Assembly (NCBI GenBank): GCA_910588905.1
Contig: CAJURZ010000022.1
Coordinates: forward strand, 1-31,263
DNA: 31,263 nucleotides
DNA from: an uncultured Eggerthellaceae bacterium
GTDB taxonomy: Bacteria > Actinomycetota > Coriobacteriia > Coriobacteriales > Eggerthellaceae
Direction of reading: 5' to 3'
The notes beneath the pieces were generated by a model. The model was not told the DNA's origin and made no database searches. It saw only the letters and a program-made list of their open reading frames with translations. Both the position numbers and the translations under genes were made by a program. Positions 15,191 to 23,555 of the stretch are shown here, piece by piece. Each line of letters opens with the position of its first letter. Within the stretch, counting starts at the first letter, position 1.

Positions 15191-16200
15191 TGGGCATGCA
15201 GAGGATCAAGATGCTGGCCCACAACAGGGCATTCATGTACGCGTTCGCGATCACGCTCGCCGTTCTCGCTGCACTGCTCGTTCCCGCCCAGCCCGCCTGG
15301 GCGTCCATCGCAGACGACATCAACTCGTGGCTCTGCGGCGTGCTCCGCGACTGGTGCAACTGGATCTTCGGCGCGCAGACCGACGTAATGAGGTCCCTCG
15401 GTGCCGAGGGCGTGCTCTCCGCGCCCTTCGCGACCATGCTCACGACCGCAGGCGACGTGTCCATGTACGACATCGCGCGCGGAGTCTGGCAAGTCGCCAT
15501 CGTGCCCATCGGCTGCGGCGTGCTCGGGCTCGTCTTCACCTTGAAACTCATCGAGATATCGCAGCGCATGGACGGCAACCAGGCGATGCCGGGCGTGAAA
15601 GAGGTCGTGTTCCTGCTCGTGTTCTTCGCCGTGTTCCTCTTCCTCATCCAGCACAGCTTCGACCTCATGGCCGCGATCTACGAGGTGGTAGGGCTCGCCA
15701 TCGACCGCGTCGAGGCGCTCTTCGGCACGGGAGGCGCTCTCGACATGGCGACGGTGTCCGTCGTGACAACAGACGACGACCTCTCGGCGCTCCTCGCGCT
15801 GCTGGTCGTGGCGGTCATCAGCTGGCTGGTGGTACTGATCGCCTACATCGTTGCGCTCGTCGTCTGCTGGGCGCGCGCCATCCAGCTCTACATCATGGCA
15901 GCCTTCTCTCCGATACCGCTCGCGTTCCTCGGCTTCGACCAGACGCGCCAGATCGGCATCGGCTACCTCAAGAGCTTCGGGGCGGTCTGCATAGCGGGCC
16001 TCATCATCCTCGTGCTCCTCATCAGCTTCCCCGCGATCCTCGGCGGCATCGTCGCCGTGAACCCCGGTACCGGCACGCCGATAGACGCCATCGCGAACGG
16101 CCTCACCTACGCGCTTCAGTACCTCGCCATGTGCATCCTTCTCGTGCTCTCGCTCGTGAAGAGCGGAAGCTGGGCGCGCGACATCGTGAGCGGATTCTAG
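15190..16200 (+). CDS. VirB6/TrbL-like polytopic membrane protein
   Basis: The product has 336 residues. A leader-like first helix (about 18-38, ending PAQPAWA) is followed by a soluble loop and at least five further membrane helices. One pair is VAIVPIGCGVLGLVFTLKLI and VVFLLVFFAVFLFLIQHSF. A conserved-looking ALVVCWARAIQLYIMAAFSP segment follows, then the C-terminal helices. This topology, and a Phe/Pro-rich loop with GFDQTRQIGIGYLKSF, match the VirB6/TrbL family that forms the inner membrane channel. In Tn1549-like elements this gene usually comes before PrgI; here it lies after the wall hydrolase, a rearranged order. It starts on the stop codon of the gene before it. Confidence 0.8.
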   Translation: MGMQRIKMLAHNRAFMYAFAITLAVLAALLVPAQPAWASIADDINSWLCGVLRDWCNWIFGAQTDVMRSLGAEGVLSAPFATMLTTAGDVSMYDIARGVWQVAIVPIGCGVLGLVFTLKLIEISQRMDGNQAMPGVKEVVFLLVFFAVFLFLIQHSFDLMAAIYEVVGLAIDRVEALFGTGGALDMATVSVVTTDDDLSALLALLVVAVISWLVVLIAYIVALVVCWARAIQLYIMAAFSPIPLAFLGFDQTRQIGIGYLKSFGAVCIAGLIILVLLISFPAILGGIVAVNPGTGTPIDAIANGLTYALQYLAMCILLVLSLVKSGSWARDIVSGF

Positions 16201-16257
16201 CGACATGCCCGACCGAAAGGAGGTGGTGCCTATGGGCTAGGCACATCAGCAGCATCA
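16201..16257 (+). other. Micro-ORF and hairpin after the VirB6-like gene
   Basis: Four bases after the VirB6 stop, ATG at 16205 opens an 11-codon frame (MPDRKEVVPMG). Inside it, AAAGGAGG (16216-16223) stands 8 bases before an in-frame ATG at 16232 that would encode only Met-Gly before TAG. The same bases form a hairpin: GTGCCTA (16226-16232), loop TGGGC, TAGGCAC (16238-16244). This may be a leader peptide or start-stop control element, or the stump of a deleted gene. Confidence 0.4.
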
Positions 16258-16309
16258 CGGGCCATTCCACTAAAGGCCCGAAGAGAGACCAATCAAGACG
16301 CAAAGGAGC
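16258..16309 (+). promoter_or_regulatory. Repeated hairpin leader, copy C
   Basis: CGGGCC (16258-16263) and GGCCCG (16275-16280) enclose the 11-base loop ATTCCACTAAA. CAATCAAGACGCAAAGGAGC follows at 16290-16309, with the ATG of the next gene 8 bases on. It has the same loop and tail as copies A and B with a different stem sequence, so pairing is kept while bases change. Confidence 0.7.
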
Positions 16310-16317
16310 TTCACAAA

Positions 16318-16782
16318 ATGGAAGACAAGAAGCACGTGTACCTGACAATGCACGAGAAGTTCGTGCGAGAGGACATCTCCTACATCGACCAGAGGACCGG
16401 CGATGAGAAGACCTTCAACTCGGTGACCCTGCCGAAGAACACCGTCATCGACGGCGTGGATGTCGGCTACTACCAGTTCAGCCCCTTGTTCGTGAACCCC
16501 TCACGCTTCAAGGGAGAGCACTTCCGCGACATCCCCCTGCTCGCCGACCGCGAGGTGTGGCTCACCCGCACCCAGCTCGACGAGAACGGAGACCCCGTCA
16601 AGGACGAGGGCGGGAAGGGCGTGAAGGACATCGTGAAGGTCATGCCCGCCGCCCTCAAGGAGGCAGTCGACAAGGGCCGCAAGGAGTTCCTCGCCTCCCT
16701 CGACGACAAGGCGAAGGACGCCCGCGAGGCGTCCCGGAACCAGGACCGCAGCGAGCGCGCTGCCGAGCCCGTCGCACGTTAG
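16318..16782 (+). CDS. Accessory transfer protein, unknown function
   Basis: The 154-residue protein is soluble and acidic. Residues 1-85 look like one compact domain (YLTMHEKFVREDISYIDQRT, then NSVTLPKNTVIDGVDVGYYQ and FSPLFVNPSRFKGEHFRDI). The phrasing recalls small single-strand-binding or DUF-type proteins carried by Gram-positive conjugative elements, but I cannot name the family. The last 45 residues are Lys/Glu/Ala-rich helix. It is preceded by hairpin leader copy C with a strong AAAGGAG site. It is followed 8 bases later by the adhesin gene, so it is probably expressed with the surface-protein part of the operon. Confidence 0.8.
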   Translation: MEDKKHVYLTMHEKFVREDISYIDQRTGDEKTFNSVTLPKNTVIDGVDVGYYQFSPLFVNPSRFKGEHFRDIPLLADREVWLTRTQLDENGDPVKDEGGKGVKDIVKVMPAALKEAVDKGRKEFLASLDDKAKDAREASRNQDRSERAAEPVAR

Positions 16783-16790
16783 GGGGCATC

Positions 16791-19700
16791 ATGGAAAAGA
16801 CCATGGAAGCAGCGATGACATCGAAGGTGGTCAGGTGCGTCCTGGCCATCCTCATCGCGGCATCGACGGCCTTCGGGGCCGTCACCGCCTCGGGCGGCAA
16901 GGCCTTCGGGGCAGAGTCCGCCAACCTCACCGTCGGCGGCAAGATCCACTATGCCGGATACACCACGACGTGGATGTACGCCGACGGGGAGATCGCCTAC
17001 TGCGGCAACCCGTCCGCAGCGACGCCGCCTGCGGGCAATTACTCCAAGTCGTCCATTAGCGCCCCGTCGGGAAGGAACGCCGAGACGGTAGCGGACCTCT
17101 GGTTCGGGTATGGGAGCCCGGGGTTCGACAAGAGCCTGTGGCCCTCCACGTGGTATGACGGGAGCGCGATGACGGATTCCCGCTACGCGGCGCTCGCGCA
17201 CATCCTGCTCTCGGACACGTTCTCCTCTAACGGCGACTATGCGCTCTTCGGCTGCAATGCGGAGTTCAAGTCCTGGTGCCGTCAGAACGTGATCGGCTTC
17301 GACTCGTCGGGCAACATGTGCAACGCCAACGCGACGGGCCGACTGATCGCGGCGCGCCAGGGCGAGGTGCCGAAGAACTTCGAGGCGTTCATGCTCTATA
17401 CGGGGGCCGGGAACCAGCTCATCCTCTCGTTCAAGTACATTCCCTACGGCGAGATCGACCTCGTGAAGGTGACCGAGAACCCCTCCATGTGCGAGGGAAA
17501 CCCGCTCTACTCGCTCGAGGGAGCGGAATACACGGTCTACTCAAACGAGGGCCTCACCGAGAAGGCGGGCGTCATCGTCACCGACAAGCAGGGCTACGGC
17601 AAGCTCGGCGAGCTCTTCGAGGGCGACTACTGGGTCATGGAGACCAAGCGCGCTCCGGGGCATGCCCTCGACCCAACCGTCTACAAGACGCACGTGACCC
17701 CCGATGAGACCACGCGCGTGAACACGCGCACCGTCTCGGACATCGCCCAGTCAGATCCGGTCGGCATGCTCGTCGGCAAGATAGACGGCCAGACCGGAGA
17801 GTCCGTCGCGCAAGGTGACGCAACGCTCGAAGGCGCGCTCTTCACGGTGCGCTATTACGCTGGAGACTACTCGACGGCACAGGCCGCAGAGGCATCGGGC
17901 GAGCCTGCGCGCACCTGGGTGTTCGAGACCGATGCCGATGGGTTCGCATACTACGCGGAGGAGTACAAGCACTCCGGCGACGCCCTCTTCTACCAGACCA
18001 ACGGCGACGCCTCCATCCCGCTCGGCACCATCCTGATCCAGGAGACGCGAGCGCCGCAAGGCTACAACCTAGATGACGGCCACGGCGGGGACCCGAAGGT
18101 CTTCTGCGTACGCATAACCGAGGGAGGTGCCCAGGGCGAGAGCGTCTACACCTACAACTCGCCCCAGATCCCCGACCGCGTGAAGCACGGAGACTTCCGC
18201 CTCGTCAAGGAGGTCTCGACCACGGTCTACTCCGAGCCCGACGGGGACATGCCCCAAGAGGTCAACCGCTACCTGGTGCCGGGCGTGAAGTTCGAGCTCT
18301 ACAACGCATCCGAGCATGCGGTGGTCTCTCCCGAGACGGGCAAGCTCGTCGAGCCGGGCAACCGCGTATGCACGATCGTCACCGACGAGAACGGCCTCGC
18401 GACCACGCTCGACGACCACGCCAAGGTCAACGGCTGGAGCAAGCCGGCAGACTGGACGGGGGCGCTGGCCTACGGCACCTACACCGTGCACGAGGTCATC
18501 CCCGAGCACGTCGCCGAGGCGTTCAAGGCCAAATGGGGCAAGGACCTGATCGCCGTGCCCGATTGGAAGACGATCATCTCCGAGGAGGGCCAGTACGACC
18601 CGCCCCAGCTCGTGAACAACCACATCCCGCAGACGCCGCTCAAGATCGAGAAGGTCGATGCCGAGACCGGCAAGCGCATCCCGCTGCCCTGCAGCTTCCA
18701 GCTCCTCGACGCGAACGGCGACCTCGTAACCTACACCTCGCACTATCCCGACACCCAGGTGCTCGACACCTGGACCGCGAACGAGCGCGGCGAGCTGACG
18801 CTGCCCATGCTCCTTGAGCAGGGCGACTACACGCTCGTCGAGGTCGAGGCACCTTTCGGATACGTGAAGGAGCTTGAGGGTAAGGTCTTCACGGTGGGAG
18901 CCGAGTACAAAGGCTGGGACGACCCGCTCGTCGTAGAGTTCTCGGACATGCCCCAGAAGGCGACCATCACGGTAGCCAAATCTGACGGGTGGACGGGAGA
19001 GCCGGTCGAGGAGTCCGTCTACATCGTGAAGGCGGCGGAGGCCATCATCACGCCCGACGGCACCGTGCGCGCCACCGAGGGCGAGATCGTCGCCACGCTC
19101 ACGACCGGCGCGGATGGAAAGGCCACGAGCCCTGAGCTCTACCTCGGCACCTACACGGTCTACGAGGCGAAGGCCACCGACGGCTACGCGCTCGACGTGG
19201 CCGAGAAGACCGTCGTGCTCGACTATGCAGGCCAGGACGTCGCGGTATACGACCACGAGGAAGCCGTCACCGACCTTCCCACCGACCCCGAGCTATTGAA
19301 GGTCGACGCGCTCGACCACGATACGGCGCTCGCTGGCGCTAAGTTCCACATCTGGAACGACGAGGGCACCTTCGACGAGGAGCTGGTGACCGACGAGGAG
19401 GGCAAGATATCGCTCGCCTACGCCAAGCACGGAAGCTACCACATCCAAGAGGTCGAGGCACCCGAGGGCTACGCCATCACCGACGTCGACGAGGAGGGCA
19501 ACCCGACCGTCGTCGATTTCAAGGTGAACGACCAGGGCATGATCGAATGGGACGACACCGGCTCGATGGCTCAGGCCTACACCTTCGAGCTTGAGAACAT
19601 GCCGAAGACCATGAAGACCACGGCCACTGACCCCGAGAACGGGGCTCATGAGACCCAGGCGCGGGATGACCTCACCATCGTCGACACGATCGAATACACC

Positions 19701-20552
19701 GGGCTCGTCCCCGGAAACGAATACACCGCGACAGGCGTCCTCATGGACAAGGCAACAGGCGAGCCTGCAACGGACGACGAGGGCAATGCGATCACGGCAT
19801 CCTCCACCTTCGTAGCCGAGGATTCTTGCGGCACGGTGGACGTTACCTTCACATTCAAGGGCGCGAGCCTTGCCGGCAAGTCGCTCGTCGCGTTCGAGAC
19901 CATGGAGTTCAAGGGCATCGAGTACATGGTCCACGCAGACATCGACGATGTGGACCAGACCGTCGCCGTGGTGGACATCGCCACGCAGGCGCGCGACGGC
20001 ATAACGAACACGAGCGAGGGCACTTGCACCGAGAACGGCGTCCTCATCGACACCGTGGCCTACACGGGTCTCACTCCAGGCAAGGAGTATCGCATCTTCA
20101 CCACCCTCATGGAGAAGGCGTCGGGAGCCGCGCTGACAGGGGACGACGGTTTGCCGAGGGTCGGCATGACCACGTTCACCCCCGAGACGCCCAACGGCAC
20201 CATCGACATCACCGTCAGCCTCGACACGCGCGAGCTAGCAGGCAAATCGATCGTCTTCTTCGAGAAGCTGACCGATGAGAGCGAAGCCATCATCGCTGTC
20301 CACGAGGACATAGACGACGAGGGACAGACCGTGACCTTCCCCGAGGAGGTGCCCGAGCCCGAATCGCCCGGCAAGGGCTACCCCAAGACAGGCGGCTTCG
20401 CTGAAGTCGACCCTGTGGCCGCAAGCCTCCTCGTCATCGCCATCTGCGGCTGCGCCGGAGCGGGATATGCCTATATTCGCCGCTCCCGCAACACGGCAAA
20501 GGCCATAGACGCGCTCGAAAAGGAGGCCATCGAGAGCGCGGACGAATCTTAG
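16791..20552 (+). CDS. Large sortase-anchored adhesin (thioester + Cna-B + VaFE domains)
   Basis: The product is a 1253-residue surface protein. A signal peptide (about 1-41, ending KAFGAES) is followed by a probable thioester domain at about 46-215. Cys71 in AYCGNP and Gln209 in GNQLILSF are in the right places to form the internal Cys-Gln thioester. Then come about six Cna-B/SpaA-like beta domains, beginning near 217, 327, 465, 617, 723 and 835. Two VaFE-type repeats follow, with Glu1036 (LVAFE) and Glu1158 (IVFFE), residues that form isopeptide bonds in this family. The end has the sorting signal YPKTGG at 1197-1202, a hydrophobic helix and an RRSR tail. A role in gripping recipient cells or host surfaces is inferred. 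AGGGGG stands 4-5 bases before the ATG. Confidence 0.92.
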   Translation: MEKTMEAAMTSKVVRCVLAILIAASTAFGAVTASGGKAFGAESANLTVGGKIHYAGYTTTWMYADGEIAYCGNPSAATPPAGNYSKSSISAPSGRNAETVADLWFGYGSPGFDKSLWPSTWYDGSAMTDSRYAALAHILLSDTFSSNGDYALFGCNAEFKSWCRQNVIGFDSSGNMCNANATGRLIAARQGEVPKNFEAFMLYTGAGNQLILSFKYIPYGEIDLVKVTENPSMCEGNPLYSLEGAEYTVYSNEGLTEKAGVIVTDKQGYGKLGELFEGDYWVMETKRAPGHALDPTVYKTHVTPDETTRVNTRTVSDIAQSDPVGMLVGKIDGQTGESVAQGDATLEGALFTVRYYAGDYSTAQAAEASGEPARTWVFETDADGFAYYAEEYKHSGDALFYQTNGDASIPLGTILIQETRAPQGYNLDDGHGGDPKVFCVRITEGGAQGESVYTYNSPQIPDRVKHGDFRLVKEVSTTVYSEPDGDMPQEVNRYLVPGVKFELYNASEHAVVSPETGKLVEPGNRVCTIVTDENGLATTLDDHAKVNGWSKPADWTGALAYGTYTVHEVIPEHVAEAFKAKWGKDLIAVPDWKTIISEEGQYDPPQLVNNHIPQTPLKIEKVDAETGKRIPLPCSFQLLDANGDLVTYTSHYPDTQVLDTWTANERGELTLPMLLEQGDYTLVEVEAPFGYVKELEGKVFTVGAEYKGWDDPLVVEFSDMPQKATITVAKSDGWTGEPVEESVYIVKAAEAIITPDGTVRATEGEIVATLTTGADGKATSPELYLGTYTVYEAKATDGYALDVAEKTVVLDYAGQDVAVYDHEEAVTDLPTDPELLKVDALDHDTALAGAKFHIWNDEGTFDEELVTDEEGKISLAYAKHGSYHIQEVEAPEGYAITDVDEEGNPTVVDFKVNDQGMIEWDDTGSMAQAYTFELENMPKTMKTTATDPENGAHETQARDDLTIVDTIEYTGLVPGNEYTATGVLMDKATGEPATDDEGNAITASSTFVAEDSCGTVDVTFTFKGASLAGKSLVAFETMEFKGIEYMVHADIDDVDQTVAVVDIATQARDGITNTSEGTCTENGVLIDTVAYTGLTPGKEYRIFTTLMEKASGAALTGDDGLPRVGMTTFTPETPNGTIDITVSLDTRELAGKSIVFFEKLTDESEAIIAVHEDIDDEGQTVTFPEEVPEPESPGKGYPKTGGFAEVDPVAASLLVIAICGCAGAGYAYIRRSRNTAKAIDALEKEAIESADES

Positions 20553-20600
20553 CTCGCAGCTAAGGAACATCGCTGTCGGCGAACCTTAGCTGGCAGCTAA
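20549..20600. promoter_or_regulatory. Twin palindromes TTAGCT-N3-AGCTAA
   Basis: TTAGCT-CGC-AGCTAA (20549-20563) and TTAGCT-GGC-AGCTAA (20586-20600) are identical except for one loop base. Their starts are 37 bases apart, just after the adhesin. The first overlaps the adhesin stop codon. As DNA they look like a pair of operator sites; as RNA they would be small hairpins ahead of a larger one. Confidence 0.55.
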
Positions 20601-20607
20601 TCCCCAA

Positions 20608-20637
20608 AGGAGCGGGCCTTCCGATCGGCCCGCTCCT
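20608..20637 (+). terminator. Strong hairpin between adhesin and sortase
   Basis: AGGAGCGGGCC and GGCCCGCTCCT form an 11-pair perfect stem with an 8-base loop. The tail (GTTGCAT) lacks a U-run, so it may be a partial terminator or a processing site that lowers sortase expression relative to the adhesin. Confidence 0.55.
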
Positions 20638-20655
20638 GTTGCATAGGAGAAGGAT

Positions 20656-21348
20656 ATGAAGAAGCTGGAGAAGTTAACGGGCGTGCTCAGCGTAATCCTC
20701 CTGAGCGTCGCCTTCGCGGCGCTTGTTACCTACGTCACGGCACCGGAGGACGAGCGCGCCGAACTAGCTGAGATGATCGCGAGTTCCGAGGATGCGGACC
20801 AGGTGCGCCAGATCGACTGGGAGTCCCTTCCGCCCGAGGTCGTCGCTTGGGTCGAGGTTCCAGGGACGTCAATCGACGAACCCGTCGTTCAGGCAAGCCC
20901 CGACGAGCCCAACGAATACCTGTATCGGGATGCGCTAGGGCAGGGCGCTTACGGCACGCCCTACATAGACAGCGAGTGCTCGCTGGACTCGTCTTTCGTC
21001 ATGGTCTACGGCCACCACATGTCGGACGGCTCTGCCTTCGCCGACTTCGCAAGCTTCATCGACGAGGCTTATGCGCAAGAGCACGATGAGATAATCATCT
21101 ACCAACGCGGCGGCGAGACCCTTCATCTTGCGCCCATCGCCATTGATGTTGTGAATGCCAGCCGCGAATCGCTGAGGATCGATCAAGGCGTAGCCCCCGC
21201 AGAGCGCATCGCTGAGTCAGATTTGATTTTGTGCGACCCGGGCGAAGCAGAGCAGCTCTTCGCATTCACGACCTGCTCATATCAGACCTGGAACTCAAGA
21301 ACGACGGTCTATGCTATAGAACATAGCCGACTTTCCCAACAGCGATGA
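20656..21348 (+). CDS. Class B-like sortase
   Basis: This 230-residue transpeptidase cleaves sorting signals and links the protein to the cell wall. An N-terminal membrane anchor (about 6-28) is followed by the sortase barrel. The catalytic residues are His120 (VYGHHMSDGS), Cys207 (FTTCSYQ) and Arg215 (NSRTTVYAI). The GHHMSDGSAFADF segment is typical of class B. AGGAGAAGG precedes the ATG. The obvious substrate is the YPKTG adhesin 103 bases upstream; class B enzymes usually take NPQTN-like motifs, so the pairing is notable. The last 35 bases overlap, tail to tail, the end of the minus-strand gene at 21314. Confidence 0.93.
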   Translation: MKKLEKLTGVLSVILLSVAFAALVTYVTAPEDERAELAEMIASSEDADQVRQIDWESLPPEVVAWVEVPGTSIDEPVVQASPDEPNEYLYRDALGQGAYGTPYIDSECSLDSSFVMVYGHHMSDGSAFADFASFIDEAYAQEHDEIIIYQRGGETLHLAPIAIDVVNASRESLRIDQGVAPAERIAESDLILCDPGEAEQLFAFTTCSYQTWNSRTTVYAIEHSRLSQQR

Positions 21349-22801
21349 CCCCACGGCGAGGAAGCGTTATGGCGGGCTTCGGCCCTTCGGACATCTCAAT
21401 CTCTGCATAGCTTGGGGCGAAGCCATCCAGGGCGGGTTGCTCGAACGCGAACCGGTCATACTCGAAGACGTCCAGCCCTATCTCGCTCAAGACCGGGTCT
21501 GGAAGCTCGTAGTCTTGGTCTACAAGCCCAAAGAACGTGGCACCGTGCTCCACGGAGAACGATATGAACGCTTGCTTTCCGGCTTGGTACGTGAGGCCAC
21601 CAACAGCCGAGCCAACAAAGCTCCCAAGCATGTAACCAAGTGCGGGAATGGGGCATGCTGCCTGCCCCAACATTCCCGATGCAAGGGCGCAGGAAGCGAT
21701 GAATGTATCGTTCAAAATGGCATCGGCGTAAGATCGTTGATCCATATCGCCATGAGCCATCCTGATGCCGTTCTTCAAAGCGTTGAATGCGATCACGGTG
21801 GCGCTTGCGATCACTGCAGAGGGAAGCCCTACAAGGGACTCGCCGAGCTTTCCCGATTGAGCCATGTCGGTCAGAGCAGCGGTAAGTGCACCCGTCACGA
21901 ATGCTGAACCACCTGCAGCCACCGTGTCTGCGCCGTCTTCCTGCAAGCGACCGAGGTCGATAGACCCTTCTTGTGCAAGCTCTTGGATAGACTCAATGAT
22001 GCTAGGGGCCGCCTGCAACAATGCCGCGATCGCGGCTGCAGAGAGGCCCGCCTTGAGGGACGCCTTGGCGATGTGCTTCGCCTCCATCAGCTGATCGGCT
22101 GAAATGCCGTGATTTGCAAGATCGAGCGAGCCCTCTTTCGACTCCCTCGCGAGCTGCTTCGATTCCTCGCGTGAGAGCCCTTTGGAGGAGATCCCGTCCC
22201 TATCGGAGACGGTGCTGGTGAGCTTTTCCTTCGTTTCGGAGTAGCGCCTTACTTCATCTGGCCGCACAACGGATTCCTTGACGATCTTCTGGTCGAGGAA
22301 CACGTCTGCTTCGTCCAGTTGACCATCGGGGATGAGCCTCCCCATTCCATCGTAGATGGGATCCGACCCCGTTGCTCCATCGGATGCAAGAGTCTTAATC
22401 GCCCCGGAGCTTGTATGGGGATTGCGAGATGCCTCTTCTAGGGAAACGGCTTGCGCCCTGGCGCTTTTTGCGCCATCTGCGTAGTACTTGATCTGAAATG
22501 CCTCGCCGGTATCCAATACGACATCGGGAGAAGCGAAGGTGTTGATGCGTGGCACGTACGCACGATTGGACGAGTCGTTGAGTATCGCGTCGATGTTGAA
22601 GGTGTCGGCATGGTAGAACTCGGCGATGTCGCCGCTCAGCGTCTCAACGGTTTTGTTCGTGCCAAGTTCTGCGATCTCGCGATAGAGTTTTTCTATCTCA
22701 CGGTCTATTGCTTCTATGCGCGCTGACTCGGTCAGTGCGGCAAGCTGTGCGCCAGCAGTTCTTACATAGAACTCATAGCCGTCTTTGAACCCGTCGCTCA
22801 T
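21314..22801 (-). CDS. Large protein of unknown function with nuclease-like and membrane-like regions
   Basis: The product has 495 residues. An N-terminal helix (ESARIEAIDREIEKLYREIA) leads into AEFYHADTFNIDA (about 60-72) and SPDVVLDTGEAFQIKYY (91-107). The Glu61, Asp93 and Gln103-x-Lys105 set recalls, but does not prove, a restriction-endonuclease-fold core. YDGMGRLIPDGQLDEA (150-165) follows, then a charged linker. Residues about 246-400 are long Ala/Gly-rich hydrophobic helices that could insert in membranes. The end is a compact tail, LPRRGVIAVGKVGYVL. From memory, similar proteins occur in Clostridia without a known role. The start overlaps the stop of the preceding gene (ATGA), so the two are translated together. 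A defence or effector role is inference from architecture and cargo position. Confidence 0.85.
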   Translation of the reverse strand: MSDGFKDGYEFYVRTAGAQLAALTESARIEAIDREIEKLYREIAELGTNKTVETLSGDIAEFYHADTFNIDAILNDSSNRAYVPRINTFASPDVVLDTGEAFQIKYYADGAKSARAQAVSLEEASRNPHTSSGAIKTLASDGATGSDPIYDGMGRLIPDGQLDEADVFLDQKIVKESVVRPDEVRRYSETKEKLTSTVSDRDGISSKGLSREESKQLARESKEGSLDLANHGISADQLMEAKHIAKASLKAGLSAAAIAALLQAAPSIIESIQELAQEGSIDLGRLQEDGADTVAAGGSAFVTGALTAALTDMAQSGKLGESLVGLPSAVIASATVIAFNALKNGIRMAHGDMDQRSYADAILNDTFIASCALASGMLGQAACPIPALGYMLGSFVGSAVGGLTYQAGKQAFISFSVEHGATFFGLVDQDYELPDPVLSEIGLDVFEYDRFAFEQPALDGFAPSYAEIEMSEGPKPAITLPRRGVIAVGKVGYVL

Positions 22802-23472
22802 CTCTCGCCCAAGAACTCCGGAAGAGCATCCATGTAAACGATGAGCGAGAGAAGGGAGTATTGCTGATCCTTCGCCTGGCCCGCTTGAAGCAGATCACCT
22901 CCGAAGTTCAGAGCCTGGCCAGCTGCGTCTACAACGGTCTTCCCGTGCATTGCCACTGCGGAAGCTACGCCAAGAACCGGAGAAAGAAAGCCTAGCGGCA
23001 CAGGCAGGAAATCAATCGGCTTGACCTCTTCTGCCGTCTTGCCAACATTCGAAGCTTCCTTGGGGCTGAAATGCAGATCCAGCTCCTTCTCGAAGCTCTT
23101 GCCATACTTCGCGCACAGCTCTTTGAAGTGCTCGTAATTTTCCTTGTTAAGCGAGTTGTCGGCTACTCGCATGAAAGCCTGCGTGCCGAGCCATCCATAG
23201 CTCATGCCTAATTCGTCGAATCTCACGTCCATGTTGCAACGCGCTTCCTTGGCGGCATTGGTGTCCCCGATGAACAGGATGTGGTTCGAGGAGTTCAACT
23301 TCTTCATGTTGTCGAGGTAGTGCTTCTCGTCCCAGACGACGGCATCGACGCTGCCGTCCCTCGTTCCCACGATTTCGTCGCCCTCGTCGTCGAAGGCGCT
23401 TATCAGCTGCTGGATGTAAGTTGCGTACTTCCTGTCGGAATCGCCGCAAACGATTATCAGAGACTTCCTCAT
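22798..23472 (-). CDS. Partner protein with Rossmann-like N-terminus and hydrophobic C-terminus
   Basis: The product has 224 residues, preceded by TTTTAGGAGGATCT, a strong ribosome binding site. Residues 1-70 alternate strands and helices (SLIIVCGDSD, VDAVVWDEKHY, NHILFIGDTNAAKE) like a small nucleotide-binding, TIR-like or receiver-like domain, though no defining catalytic set is clear. Residues 152-176 (PIDFLPVPLGFLSPVLGVAS...) are a Pro-rich hydrophobic hairpin. The last 50 residues are amphipathic. It is coupled to the 495-residue protein by a four-base overlap. I do not recognise the family. A sensor that recruits or releases the membrane-type partner is one reading; a secretion or immunity pair is another. 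Confidence 0.85.
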   Translation of the reverse strand: MRKSLIIVCGDSDRKYATYIQQLISAFDDEGDEIVGTRDGSVDAVVWDEKHYLDNMKKLNSSNHILFIGDTNAAKEARCNMDVRFDELGMSYGWLGTQAFMRVADNSLNKENYEHFKELCAKYGKSFEKELDLHFSPKEASNVGKTAEEVKPIDFLPVPLGFLSPVLGVASAVAMHGKTVVDAAGQALNFGGDLLQAGQAKDQQYSLLSLIVYMDALPEFLGER

Positions 23473-23555
23473 AGATCCTCCTAAAACTTGGATACTATTT
23501 TAAGGCCTCGATTTGCTTAAACCGCCCGAGTTGGAAGCTAACCGGGCTTCAAGCA

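Noticed and set aside
14914..16206. 430-codon minus-strand frame opposite the VirB6-like gene
   Set aside because: The translation is a monotonous Glu/His/Arg/Asp sequence, mirroring hydrophobic codons on the other strand. There is no ribosome binding site.
18069..19256. 395-codon minus-strand frame opposite the adhesin
   Set aside because: It is antisense to clear Cna-B domains, and its composition is typical of a shadow frame.
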